The notes: generated by a model not told the origin, from the sequence alone. A stretch of 26,737 bases of DNA from Bacteroidales bacterium UBA755 (GCA_002297815.1 DBKH01000008.1:1-26737); one strand, 5' to 3'. Shown: positions 1-7,768, numbered from the stretch's first letter. A program made the numbers and translations.

Positions 1-1036
1 ATGGGCGTGCGGGGACGGTTACGTTATAATTAATTTCGCTAAACTTATTGTCCCTGGGAATCTCATCAATATACTTTCTTATCGCTTGTTTGGCCAAATC
101 ATTATGAAACATTCTATCGGAAAAAGAGCGCTCAAGAAATCGCATTTTAAGTTTATTGTCGGTAGGTGTGACTAACATAATAACACAGCAGTATACCAAT
201 GAGGCAACTAAGATAATGAGAAATCTATCTGACCAGTCGCCTATAATAGCAGCATAAATGGCAGTAAATATCAAAAATATAGCTATCAAGAAACCACCAA
301 TGAATAATCCATCAAAAGATGATATTCTCTCTCTCTTTTTTTGAATTGTTGAAAAAGTTTCCATAATCCATTCGTAAGCCTCTTTATAGGCATCGGAGCT
401 CTCTATCCTTCTAATCAACTCAGCTTCCCGTCTTTGCGCTTCCTCTTTTTGGCGTTCTTCTTCTCTCCTTTTAGCCTCAAGCTGCCGTTGCCGTTCTTCC
501 GCTCTACGGCGCTCTTCTTCTAATCTCAGCCGTTCTCGTCTCCGTTCTTCCTCCAACACTTTTTGATGCTCCGCCTTTTTCCTCCGCGCCTCTTCCAGCC
601 GACATTGCTCCCATCGCCTCTGCTCTGCTATATACTCCTCCCTATCTGTCCCACACTTGTTGCATATTTTATACTGTGAAGAATATCTATGACCACACTT
701 AGGACAAACATCATACAACTTGATTCTGCAACAAGGACAGTACTCTGAGTCAACTGGAATGACATTGGCGCAGTTGTAGCATACAATAAACAGTTCTCCG
801 CTATTTCCTACTCCACTTCGCTTAGAACTGTTATTCGAGTTCTGCGTATTAGCATTACTGGAAGCATAACAAGAAGTCGGGTTGCGACCTCCTTTTGTAT
901 TCGAGGTGACATCTTTCGGGGCATCTGGAGCATTATATCCACCAGAATAGTTCCCTAGCGCTGTTATCCTATCCGCATTGCAGTGTTGGCAATAAGCTCC
1001 GTTACCAAACTCCTGACCACAAACATTACATTTCAT
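1..1036 (-). CDS. Triple zinc-ribbon, coiled-coil, two-TM protein (partial, C-terminus off left edge)
   Basis: I read 345 codons on the minus strand from ATG at 1036 without a stop to the window edge, so the C-terminus is missing. Three zinc-ribbon-like Cys pairs are visible: C3/C6 with C16/C19, C86/C89 with C100/C103, and C111/C114 with C125/C128. Residues about 135-210 form a strongly charged Arg/Glu-rich coiled coil. Two hydrophobic stretches follow (about 244-264 and 272-291), then a basic tail. The architecture is that of a membrane-anchored adaptor with cytosolic zinc ribbons; I do not recognise a named family and no catalytic motif is visible. It starts 23 bases after the frameshifted gene at 1060-2269 and is probably the last visible gene of the minus-strand operon. 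Biochemical role unknown. Confidence 0.85.
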   Translation of the reverse strand, partial: MKCNVCGQEFGNGAYCQHCNADRITALGNYSGGYNAPDAPKDVTSNTKGGRNPTSCYASSNANTQNSNNSSKRSGVGNSGELFIVCYNCANVIPVDSEYCPCCRIKLYDVCPKCGHRYSSQYKICNKCGTDREEYIAEQRRWEQCRLEEARRKKAEHQKVLEEERRRERLRLEEERRRAEERQRQLEAKRREEERQKEEAQRREAELIRRIESSDAYKEAYEWIMETFSTIQKKRERISSFDGLFIGGFLIAIFLIFTAIYAAIIGDWSDRFLIILVASLVYCCVIMLVTPTDNKLKMRFLERSFSDRMFHNDLAKQAIRKYIDEIPRDNKFSEINYNVTVPARP

Positions 1037-1059
1037 AAATCCAGATTGAATATCACTTG

Positions 1060-2269
1060 TCAGTATATATCAATATGTCGATTTCCAGACATATGATCAA
1101 TGTCAAACAACTCTACATCAATATCTTTTACAATTGGGAATATAGACCTATCAATCTTTGGAAGAGAATCTGGCACCTTCCCTTTTAGATGAGGGTTAAG
1201 CCCACTCATAAGAAGACTGACCTGCAATGAATGTAGTTCTGCTAATGAACATTTATTATCAACACGGATTTTTGAGATTACTTCACTCCACGAGATACTT
1301 AAGTCGTAATGTTCACCTTTATTTTTATGTATGTTTCTTTTTTTCAGTTGGCTCTGGTTTGGCAAATATGCGTATTTCGTCCTCAAAATCATACGCATCT
1401 CTCTTAAGAGATAGCAGGTCTAAAAAATGATCAAAATTGAATGGAGAGAAGTATTGTTTGTATAACGAAGATTTGGGGTTGTGAATATTACATATTGTTG
1501 ATTCCTTTTCATATTTGACTCGTTTTTCAAATATCAGGAACTTTGAAAGGTCTAGTTGTTCTCGAAGTTTAACCACATTTAATTCCAGCTGTACACAATA
1601 CATTCCGATGCCTGTTCCGTGTGAGTACACTCTCCAAGCAGCATTGCTATTTTGCTTACTTGTAAAACAAGTTGCATATATCTTTGGAGCACTTTGCTCT
1701 GCGTTGGCGAAATGGTAATTTGCACGGTAGAATCTTTGTTCATATTGGTCACTCCAGATACATGGCTCAACAAAACGGAGAGACTTATTGTTTAAGGATA
1801 AAATAAATGTATCCAGAGGCATATATTTGAACAGTTTACTGTAGGATAATTTTTCTGTTGTAATTACATTGAGATTTTCTCTGCGATAGCTTATTATTCG
1901 TTGAGGAGTTGTTCGCCTTCTTGAAAAATAAGCCACCGATTCCGAAGATAGCACCTCAATGATAGATATCTCCTTCCCATCAACAGAGGTGCTGTGGATT
2001 TTATACTCAATACCTGTTGTAAGTTCACTAACTATGTTACATATGAACGAAGGAAGTCTTGCCTGTTCCTCCTTATTCAGTCCAACTACAGTTCCATCAT
2101 CAGATACCCCGAAGATGATGAATCCGCCACCATCATTATTGGCCATTGCAACAAGCAATCTGGCCATAATCTCAGAACTTGGCAATTTGACTTTAAGTTC
2201 AACAGAATCATTTTCTTGCAGCTTATTTGATTTCGATTCTAAGCGCTGCTTAATTTGTAGTAATGTCAT
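1060..2269 (-). pseudogene. AlbA_2 (Schlafen-type)-DUF2971 fusion split by a frameshift
   Basis: The first frame (1325-2269, 314 codons) begins with an AlbA_2/Schlafen-type domain: VELKVK near residue 23 and NNDGGGFIIFGV near residue 45. It continues into a DUF2971-like domain (SKLFKYMPLDTFILSL near 143, a Trp-containing conserved block near 210, FEDEIRI near 297). It stops after EPTEKKKHT. The remaining DUF2971-like end (ISWSEVISKIRVDN, then CSLAELHSLQ) is encoded in the +1 frame, which is open to 1060. The join falls at a run of seven A on the coding strand (1338-1344); six A would restore one protein of about 399 residues. It could be a real inactivating indel, phase variation or a sequencing error. 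AlbA_2 domains are often nucleic-acid-binding; DUF2971 is of unknown function. It sits 66 bases after the J-like gene. Confidence 0.8.
1338..1344 (-). other. A7 homopolymer at the frameshift junction
   Basis: The plus strand shows seven T (seven A on the coding strand) exactly where the reading frame of the AlbA_2-DUF2971 gene changes. The required shift is +1, or loss of one A. The heptamer A AAA AAG lies in frame as in dnaX, but that signal supports -1 slippage, the wrong direction here. Confidence 0.8.
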
Positions 2270-2335
2270 TCTCTGTCTATATTATGTGGTTGTAAATAAG
2301 TGTGCTACCAAACTACTATCCACAAACATTGCACG

Positions 2336-2632
2336 TCATCGTTCACACAAGTTATCAACATCATCTTTTAGAGCAAGCAGCTTCTGATAGTCGGCCTTGC
2401 TCTCCTGAACCTGTTTGAAGAGTTTGTCGGCAAGCTCCATCTTCTCATCGTTCCCGACAAAACGATCTGGATGAGCGCGGTGGCACAGGTCGGAATATAA
2501 GGCATCAATCTCACCTCGCTTATTCAAGTTCGAGAAGAGGGTTGACATATTTAAAGGCTCTGATTTTATCTTCTTGGAGAGTTCCTCCAACTCCTTTTCT
2601 TCCTGAGTCTTCTTCCTGAATATCTTCCACAT
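2336..2632 (-). CDS. Small J-domain-like (HPD motif) protein
   Basis: 98 residues. The sequence CHRAHPDRF places an HPD tripeptide at 54-56, preceded by a helix-like stretch (EIDALYSDLCHRA) and followed by a charged helix (about 61-90). This matches the helix II-HPD-helix III layout of J domains, which stimulate Hsp70 ATPase activity. The usual helix I motif is absent; a charged N-terminal segment (MWKIFRKK, then a Glu/Lys helix) takes its place. It is encoded 4 bases after the 145-residue gene, so the two are probably translated together. It may recruit DnaK to the products of this operon. The J-domain assignment rests on the HPD motif and predicted helices only. Confidence 0.75.
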   Translation of the reverse strand: MWKIFRKKTQEEKELEELSKKIKSEPLNMSTLFSNLNKRGEIDALYSDLCHRAHPDRFVGNDEKMELADKLFKQVQESKADYQKLLALKDDVDNLCER

Positions 2633-2636
2633 AGCG

Positions 2637-3074
2637 CTACTGCCCGATTTGATTCATATTCGCTCTGATGGTTGCGAGAAGACCACCGAGGTGGACAAAA
2701 TCCTTGATTGCCCAATCCACATACCTGTCGGTTCTCAGGTCTCTTATCACCAATGTGTCCCAATGAAGAACATACATTCTTCGAACTATGTACTCATCGC
2801 AGAGGATTATCTTGCCTATCAGCAATATGTCATCAACAGACACTTCCGACCCAGCGCGCACACGGATTTCAAATCCGCTGGCAAAAAGCGGTGCCGAAAG
2901 TTCGTGCCGATACTTTTGATCCTCATTACCCCAGCATATTCCAGCCTCCAACAACGAATCCACCCTCAAGTCCGTGAAGTTCAGCTTCGCATTCTCGTTG
3001 AACTCATCAATAAACCTTTTTCTGGCCGCAGAATCCCGTACGAACCATTCTATTATTTTTCTAAACCAACCCAT
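2637..3074 (-). CDS. Hypothetical protein, 145 aa, in minus-strand operon
   Basis: I do not recognise the family. The protein opens with an aromatic-basic amphipathic stretch (MGWFRKIIEWFVRD), similar in style to the MWKIFRKK start of the neighbouring J-like protein. The middle looks like a compact beta-rich fold (EIRVRAGSEVSVDDILLIGKIILCDEYIVRRMYVLHWDTLV is covered by alternating hydrophobics). The C-terminal part (WAIKDFVHLGGLLATIRANMNQIG) looks helical. There is no signal peptide or clear membrane segment. The 4-base gap to the J-like gene and 61-base gap to the cold-shock-domain gene put it in the operon. A role as scaffold or sensor is only a guess. Confidence 0.75.
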   Translation of the reverse strand: MGWFRKIIEWFVRDSAARKRFIDEFNENAKLNFTDLRVDSLLEAGICWGNEDQKYRHELSAPLFASGFEIRVRAGSEVSVDDILLIGKIILCDEYIVRRMYVLHWDTLVIRDLRTDRYVDWAIKDFVHLGGLLATIRANMNQIGQ

Positions 3075-3135
3075 AAATTTGACAAAACCAATATGCTCGT
3101 ACTATGCTAATCTGTTGATGATTTAGCAGGTTCTT

Positions 3136-4863
3136 TTAGATGGGTATGCTGACCGTTTGAGAGTCTTCGTGCATGATTAGCTGCGTCTTCTCTAAAATGC
3201 TATCAATATCATCAACTATAGACAATTTAACTATATGTAATGGCAAGCCCTCATCTGTGGAATTAATGAACAAGGATGGTTTGTCAAGTCTCATGCAGTC
3301 CTTAATCCATCTGTTAATTGTGGAGCGCTTTTTATCTGATATCGGACCGAAAAAAATCCGTTTGGACGGACTTATAAAGACATCAGCAGAATAAGTTTTG
3401 TCCAAATACGTTATGTAATCGATATCTTCTTCCAATCCTTCATCCCAAGTAAAACGACTTTTACGCACATATTCTTCAGTTCTTTTATTATCTGCGATAA
3501 TGTTAATGATCACAACCATATCTACTATCATATTTTCAGGCAACAAGAGGGTGTCTTCTGTTTTTAAGAAACGAAGTAATGTTGATAATCCGATTCCCTT
3601 GATAACCGCCTCTCTTTTGTCGAACGGAATTATGTTTAAGAGTGAAACCAAATGACCCTTGGTTGCATAGTCAAATTGTGATATCTCCCAGCACAGTTGG
3701 TTGATATCTCGAATAGCATTGAAGCATCTGACATCAGATGACCATAGAAATAACCTGAATAAAAGTTTGTCGCTAGCTTTATTGCTGGATATGATGTAAG
3801 ATATGATTTCCTCTTTGTGGTCATTGTATCTATTGCTATAGTATAAAGGAAATTTGTCATTCCATACTTCAACAATACTATCATGAAGAACATATGAAAT
3901 GTCACCACCTTTGCTGAATATGAAGAGTCTCGCATAGGCACTCATGTTTTTATTCTCTTTGAATATGTCAATCAGTGTAAAAAGAGATAACCCTGAAAGA
4001 AAACTCTTTATTTGAATTGCGTTGGTGCTGGATAAAAGAGAATCTATTGTCAATGACAATTGTTCTTTTAAATTATCACTCATTTTTGAAATACAAACCA
4101 TTAACAAATCCAGATCGGATTTGTTCAAAGCTCCGTTATTCTTTTTTGTCGATATAATCGTAATCGCCAATACATATAAAGCATATGAATACTTGTTCTG
4201 ATTACAGATGGTGACACAATACTCGTCAGGATTCACAATTAATTGTGAAATTCTTGGGTCTTGAAAGCAATGTAAAATGGCTCCTTTGTAGTTGTTGTCA
4301 AAGATATTACTTGTAATATAGTCGAAAATAATTTTCCTCCCTTCCGCTTTCTTTAAAAACATATTTGTAACAAGTCTCTGAATATTGACCGTGGCTCCAG
4401 GAATGCATTCGTATTCTTCGATGTATTTCATAGCAACATCAAAGTCTTGGATACATATCTTTATTCTTCTGATATCACTGGCATTGTCAAGATTACATTC
4501 TTCTGTTTCCTTTACGATGAAACTTACCCAGCGGCCTTCCTGTACATCCTCTAACTGCTTAAAATCTCCGTTACCGAAAAACAATTCTTTTCTCTGACTA
4601 TCTGGAGAGTTAGGCTTCAGTCCATTTGCATTAGTGACAACGATTCCGAACTTTTTCTTCGAATCATAGAAACGAACATACCCCATATATCGTTGCTCAC
4701 CATTATGGTTATCTACTTGGTTAGAACCTTGATTATATTTTACGCCCATCATTAATTCAAATGTCGGTGGATAAATAATTAGGGATTCGGAGCTATACAC
4801 TTTTGGCTCGCCAGCCATAATTAGGCAATGATGCGGATTATTAAGCGCACGCCTATATCGCAT
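3136..4863 (-). CDS. Large protein with N-terminal cold-shock-like domain
   Basis: 575 codons from the furthest ATG; in-frame ATGs also occur at residues 16, 38 and 39 (about 4752), and the first 37 residues look atypical, so the true start may be at 4752 or 4749. Residues about 59-135 resemble a cold-shock/OB fold: GYVRFYDSKKKFGIVV (the G-x-V-x-F-x-x-x-K-x-x-G pattern of RNA-binding CSDs), ELFFGNGDF, and VQEGRWVSFIV. The rest, about 430 residues, is largely helical without a motif I recognise and may be a repeat-like scaffold. Known CSDs bind single-stranded RNA or DNA, so nucleic-acid recognition is inferred. It is the largest gene of the operon, 30 bases after the 82-residue gene. AT-rich composition suggests acquisition. 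Confidence 0.8.
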   Translation of the reverse strand: MRYRRALNNPHHCLIMAGEPKVYSSESLIIYPPTFELMMGVKYNQGSNQVDNHNGEQRYMGYVRFYDSKKKFGIVVTNANGLKPNSPDSQRKELFFGNGDFKQLEDVQEGRWVSFIVKETEECNLDNASDIRRIKICIQDFDVAMKYIEEYECIPGATVNIQRLVTNMFLKKAEGRKIIFDYITSNIFDNNYKGAILHCFQDPRISQLIVNPDEYCVTICNQNKYSYALYVLAITIISTKKNNGALNKSDLDLLMVCISKMSDNLKEQLSLTIDSLLSSTNAIQIKSFLSGLSLFTLIDIFKENKNMSAYARLFIFSKGGDISYVLHDSIVEVWNDKFPLYYSNRYNDHKEEIISYIISSNKASDKLLFRLFLWSSDVRCFNAIRDINQLCWEISQFDYATKGHLVSLLNIIPFDKREAVIKGIGLSTLLRFLKTEDTLLLPENMIVDMVVIINIIADNKRTEEYVRKSRFTWDEGLEEDIDYITYLDKTYSADVFISPSKRIFFGPISDKKRSTINRWIKDCMRLDKPSLFINSTDEGLPLHIVKLSIVDDIDSILEKTQLIMHEDSQTVSIPI

Positions 4864-4893
4864 AGGCCCGTTTTTACTTATGTGTATAAGTGG

Positions 4894-5142
4894 CTATATG
4901 TTCAGATAATAATTATTGTCCTCACACATAATCATATGAGTATAAGACGACCTTAAAGGTTGTTTTGCCCCAAAATAAGGATTCTTCGATACAAAGTAAG
5001 ATCGGCCATCAGCCATTGCCTTATATACAATTTCGCCATTGACCGTATTGCTGTATAAATCAAAGCGTTTCCTCCGTTGGTCAGTATAGGCATCATTGAG
5101 GCGAGCATATACGACTCCGATAAAAATCCAGTCAGTACTCAT
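4894..5142 (-). CDS. Hypothetical protein, 82 aa, early gene of minus-strand operon
   Basis: A small protein beginning MSTDWIFIGVVYARLNDAY with several aromatic residues and a likely beta-rich fold (DLYSNTVNGEIVYKAMADGRSYFVSKN). No known motif, signal peptide or membrane span is evident. The ATG follows an A/T-rich stretch without a strong Shine-Dalgarno, which is common in Bacteroidetes. It starts 14 bases after the end of the leader ORF and ends 30 bases before the cold-shock-domain gene. Function unknown. Confidence 0.65.
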   Translation of the reverse strand: MSTDWIFIGVVYARLNDAYTDQRRKRFDLYSNTVNGEIVYKAMADGRSYFVSKNPYFGAKQPLRSSYTHMIMCEDNNYYLNI

Positions 5143-5156
5143 AAATTAAAAGTTGT

Positions 5157-5432
5157 TCAATTCTTCAAATCACTAGGGCTCCGTAGTGAAAAAATTAACA
5201 AATAGAAAGTGTGGAGCCCGTTTCGTCGCTTATCTTCAAGAAGGTTGTGGTAGAACCTGAGTATGAATAAACGGAAACAATCCCCACACCTGTATCGTTG
5301 GGTGTTGAATACACGCAAGCGAATACAGATGAACGGTGCTGTCGGTTTATCCTTATACTCGTTGAAAACTACCACATTTTCTTGAAAGGATAGTGCGAAA
5401 ACACTTTCATCAATATGTCTGTTCCAGATCAT
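5157..5432 (-). CDS. Possible 91-aa leader ORF (alternatively an untranslated leader)
   Basis: An open frame from ATG 5432 (MIWNRHIDESVFALSF) to 5157 fills the space between the putative promoter (5449-5456) and the 82-residue gene. The N-terminal half looks protein-like; the C-terminal half is rich in Arg, Phe and Leu and overlaps the hairpin region at 5171-5219. A longer frame starts at 5480, but that ATG lies upstream of the promoter box. No family recognised. It may be a small protein, a leader peptide that controls attenuation, or chance coding capacity within a structured RNA leader. Confidence 0.35.
   Translation of the reverse strand: MIWNRHIDESVFALSFQENVVVFNEYKDKPTAPFICIRLRVFNTQRYRCGDCFRLFILRFYHNLLEDKRRNGLHTFYLLIFSLRSPSDLKN
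5171..5219 (-). promoter_or_regulatory. Paired hairpins with pseudoknot potential in operon leader
   Basis: GGGCTCC (5176-5182) is complementary to GGAGCCC (5213-5219). The first copy lies in the loop of a second stem, CACTA (5171-5175) with TAGTG (5184-5188). In the transcript of the minus strand the two pairings could form a pseudoknot or alternative structures just upstream of the 5142 start codon. A further short stem (ACACC with GGTGT) lies near 5287-5306. This suggests leader-mediated control, such as attenuation or ligand/protein binding. Confidence 0.45.
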
Positions 5433-5448
5433 AGGGTCTGAAACGTTG

Positions 5449-5456
5449 CAAAAGTA
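5449..5456 (-). promoter_or_regulatory. Bacteroidetes -7 box TACTTTTG for the minus-strand operon
   Basis: TACTTTTG fits TAnnTTTG. The -33 region (near 5475-5478, GCTG) is a poor match to TTTG. Transcription would start near 5442 and run into the leader and the six genes downstream. Confidence 0.5.
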
Positions 5457-5480
5457 GTAATATTTTCGGACTTTCAGCAC

Positions 5481-5878
5481 TTTTTTATGAGGATTGTTTC
5501 CGTGGGGTGTGTTGTCTTGCTCGGGCGGTTGAGGCGTTTAATGTTGCCTTAAGTGCTTATAACCTAGCGGTTTCGAACGCTTGGCTATGGTGGGGCGGGA
5601 TGCGGACATATTTATTAATGTCTATAACCATCGCACTTGATTGCGTTCTTTCTGTCGCGCCCTCCGCTTCGGATTGATGAGCGGTGTGGCGGTGCGCTGC
5701 CTTGCGTGGCGTTCTTATATTCATTCCCATTGTTTGATGTTTTTCCATTAATGTCGCCTTTCCGGAAAGGTAAACCGGAAATTCGGTGAATGTCATCGGA
5801 AGGTTAGAAAGTAGTTCACGTTATGGAGTTTGGAAAATGTTGGTTTTCTTTTCGAGGGGCGTCGATGAGAATCAGCGT
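5481..5878. other. Intergenic region without convincing gene; short perfect palindrome
   Basis: No gene is supported here. A perfect 14-bp palindrome, CCTTTCCGGAAAGG, lies at 5757-5770, followed by a second CCGG. A 79-codon minus-strand frame (5557-5796) is rich in His, Arg and Thr and looks like chance. Local GC is higher than in the operon to its left, so this stretch may be a junction between acquired segments, but no attachment site or integrase is visible. Confidence 0.4.
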
Positions 5879-7309
5879 CTATTCAAGAATTTCCCATTGG
5901 CCTCCGTATGTCTGCGGTCCTATGCGGACAATTTTGCCCGTCTCTTTTAGTATTGAGATGTATTTTTTTATCGTTGTCGGAGATTTTGAGAGCGTCTTCG
6001 ATAATTGTTTAGATGAAATTTTCGGATTTTTCCTTATCTCATTCAAGATAGTGTCCATTATAGTTTGGCCACTGGTTTGGTCACTAGTTTGGTCACTAGT
6101 TTGGTCACTAGTTTGGGTACCCTTATATGAAGGCCTCTTGAAACAAATAGTCACGAATCCTTTTCCATCCGTGTATGTTGGCTCTTCCACGCCAGCCTCT
6201 CGGCAGCTGTCCGCTATCCTGCGAATGCCAGACCCCCAATTCTCCAGATAGGTCATCTTGTATAGTGCTTGGGCGATTACAGGATTGTATGGGAATGAAT
6301 CGTGAGACTGAAGTATCGTTTCCGGTGATAGCTCGTGTGGGAGCCTTCCTGGGTTCTCTATCTCGACTCGGTCGTCGTAAATCGCCAGCCCGGTGGAGGT
6401 TCCACGATTTTCGTAATCACGATGCGCCAGACTGTTTATAATGGCTTCGCGCAGAGCAACAATCGGTATCTCAAGCTTTTCTTCCCTTCTCAATCCCTCA
6501 ATTTTTCCACTCAGGTTGAGATGCTTGAAGCAGAATGCTATGGCAGCATCAAGAATGTCGAAGAAATTGCCGCTTACCTGTTGGTTGTCAATAAACTCAT
6601 TCTTGTTGGTGCCGGCAAAACGTGCAAGCCTGATTTTCAACTGAGTGTAGTAATGCGTTTCTTTCGCGACCAATACGACCGCAGCGTTATTCGGCCTGCC
6701 GTTTTCGATCAGCTTAAGCTTGTTGAGGACATTTATCTGTGGCTCGTTTAACGCACTGGAGTTCAAGCGGCCACCATTAACACCAGCACGAATTCCGTCA
6801 CTGATCCTGTTTTCATCAAGGTCGGACAGCTCCACACCTACCGCTTCCTGTAACTCCCAAAAGAAATTCATTGGTTTGTAGGCCTTTAGGCGACTTTCAA
6901 ATATATCGCGAGACATTATTCGTGTGGTGCTCTCGGCTCTTAGGTAGGGGCGGCTGTCGTATGTAAATGGTCTGTCACCCAAGTTCCATCTGTCAAAATG
7001 CAGGACAATCAACTGTTTTCCATTTGCTTCGGGGACATCGACATATTCCGGTTTGATGTCTATGGCGGGTTCTATGCCGGACAGTGCCTGAGCTATTTCC
7101 CTCCTTGTGGCATCTGTGACATCCTGTCCTAAGACTTTGAGAGAAACCGGGGCAATCCCGAAGATAATAAAGCCACCGTCGGTGTTGAGGAATGCACAGG
7201 CCGTGCGCATTGCATCTTTAAGTTCTCCAGTGGTCTTCTTAAGTTCGAGTGTCCTTGTCTCATCCCTGCGGATGAGTTCCTGTATTTCGGCAATGGTCAT
7301 AATCGTCAT
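5879..7309 (-). CDS. AlbA_2 / RecG-like ATP-binding transcriptional regulator
   Basis: 476 residues, full length for this family. Residues about 8-130 form an AlbA_2 (Schlafen-type) domain: TLELKKTTGELKDAM, then AFLNTDGGFIIFGI. Residues about 290-400 match the HATPase_c_4-type 'RecG-like' ATP-binding region (ALREAIINSLAHRDY, GSGIRRI). Residues about 425-476 form a winged helix (ISSKQLSKTLSKSPTTIKKYI). Members are annotated as putative transcriptional regulators or RecG-related helicases, but no helicase motor is present. A Gln-Thr-Ser-Asp linker before the winged helix comes from a 12-bp tandem repeat. M4 is an alternative start. A TAnnTTTG box at 7324-7331 leaves a leader of only about 10 bases. 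Its target is unknown; autoregulation is common in such genes but not shown here. Confidence 0.9.
   Translation of the reverse strand: MTIMTIAEIQELIRRDETRTLELKKTTGELKDAMRTACAFLNTDGGFIIFGIAPVSLKVLGQDVTDATRREIAQALSGIEPAIDIKPEYVDVPEANGKQLIVLHFDRWNLGDRPFTYDSRPYLRAESTTRIMSRDIFESRLKAYKPMNFFWELQEAVGVELSDLDENRISDGIRAGVNGGRLNSSALNEPQINVLNKLKLIENGRPNNAAVVLVAKETHYYTQLKIRLARFAGTNKNEFIDNQQVSGNFFDILDAAIAFCFKHLNLSGKIEGLRREEKLEIPIVALREAIINSLAHRDYENRGTSTGLAIYDDRVEIENPGRLPHELSPETILQSHDSFPYNPVIAQALYKMTYLENWGSGIRRIADSCREAGVEEPTYTDGKGFVTICFKRPSYKGTQTSDQTSDQTSDQTSGQTIMDTILNEIRKNPKISSKQLSKTLSKSPTTIKKYISILKETGKIVRIGPQTYGGQWEILE
6067..6114 (-). repeat. 12-bp minisatellite encoding (TSDQ)n linker
   Basis: Four units of 12 bp. 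The last three (6079-6114) are identical, GGTCACTAGTTT on the plus strand; the first (6067-6078) differs at two bases. They encode Thr-Ser-Asp-Gln repeats between the ATP-binding region and the winged helix. Because 12 is a multiple of three, unit gain or loss changes linker length without breaking the frame. Confidence 0.95.
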
Positions 7310-7323
7310 CTTCTTTGTCTTTG

Positions 7324-7331
7324 CAAATTTA
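7324..7331 (-). promoter_or_regulatory. -7 box TAAATTTG of the AlbA_2 regulator gene
   Basis: TAAATTTG matches TAnnTTTG and ends 14 bases before the start codon at 7309, giving a near-leaderless mRNA. The -33 element is weak. Confidence 0.5.
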
Positions 7332-7568
7332 TGAAAAGTTATTGAATATTGGGACTTTGAGCAATTCTATTTCTTCTGATATCTCCCGTGTGAGACGTTT
7401 TCAATATGGCCGATGTCGCATCAGCAGCGGATGATGTGGTTAGCGGTGTGGGTATGGCCACGCATGAGTCTGTGCAGGCCTTTCGACCTTCACGATTGAT
7501 GATGCTAAACTGTTATTCCTTATGTTGCATTGTCGAAAGGATAAGTGACTTTAATCCCTCCTCGAGCG
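7332..7568. other. Intergenic sequence, nothing clear
   Basis: Only a 9-bp inverted repeat (CCTTTCGAC at 7479-7487 with GTCGAAAGG at 7532-7540) stands out; its 44-base loop makes it a weak hairpin. No gene supported. Confidence 0.4.
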
Positions 7569-7621
7569 TTTCCTGAATTTTGGGAAATAATCAGCTATAT
7601 ATTTCCTAAAATTTAGGAAAT
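7569..7621 (+). repeat. Palindrome pair A (TTTCCT...AGGAAA), 33-bp period
   Basis: A perfect inverted repeat, ATTTCCTAAA and TTTAGGAAAT around one A, lies at 7601-7621. A degenerate copy (TTTCCTGAATTTTGGGAAAT) lies at 7569-7588. The TTTCC starts are 33 bp apart, three turns of B-DNA, as expected for two regulator dimers on one face. It could be the operator of the gene at 7802 or a relic of a lost neighbour's promoter. Confidence 0.6.
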
Positions 7622-7719
7622 GACTTTTTTGTTGAAAAAGAGTCGCTATGTTGCTGCAGACATATCAAGATTGATCAAATATGGAAAAGGATAGATATGG
7701 TGTGGGGATTTGTTAAGGT

Positions 7720-7768
7720 GTATTTTGCATAATACAATTGACATCTATTTGTGTATTTTGCAAAATAC
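7720..7768 (+). promoter_or_regulatory. Palindromic operator pair B (GTATTTTGCAAAATAC), 33-bp period
   Basis: GTATTTTGCAAAATAC at 7753-7768 is a perfect 16-bp palindrome lying between the -33 and -7 elements of the promoter for the gene at 7802. A copy with one altered base, GTATTTTGCATAATAC, lies at 7720-7735, exactly 33 bp upstream. The position inside the promoter spacer predicts repression by a dimeric DNA-binding protein; the identity of that protein is unknown. Confidence 0.75.

Noticed and set aside
1338..1346. dnaX-like A AAA AAG programmed -1 frameshift
   Set aside because: The downstream DUF2971-like sequence is in the +1 frame, so -1 slippage would not join the two parts.
5557..5796. 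79-codon minus-strand frame
   Set aside because: His/Arg/Thr-rich composition, no promoter or start context, no recognisable domain; kept as intergenic sequence.
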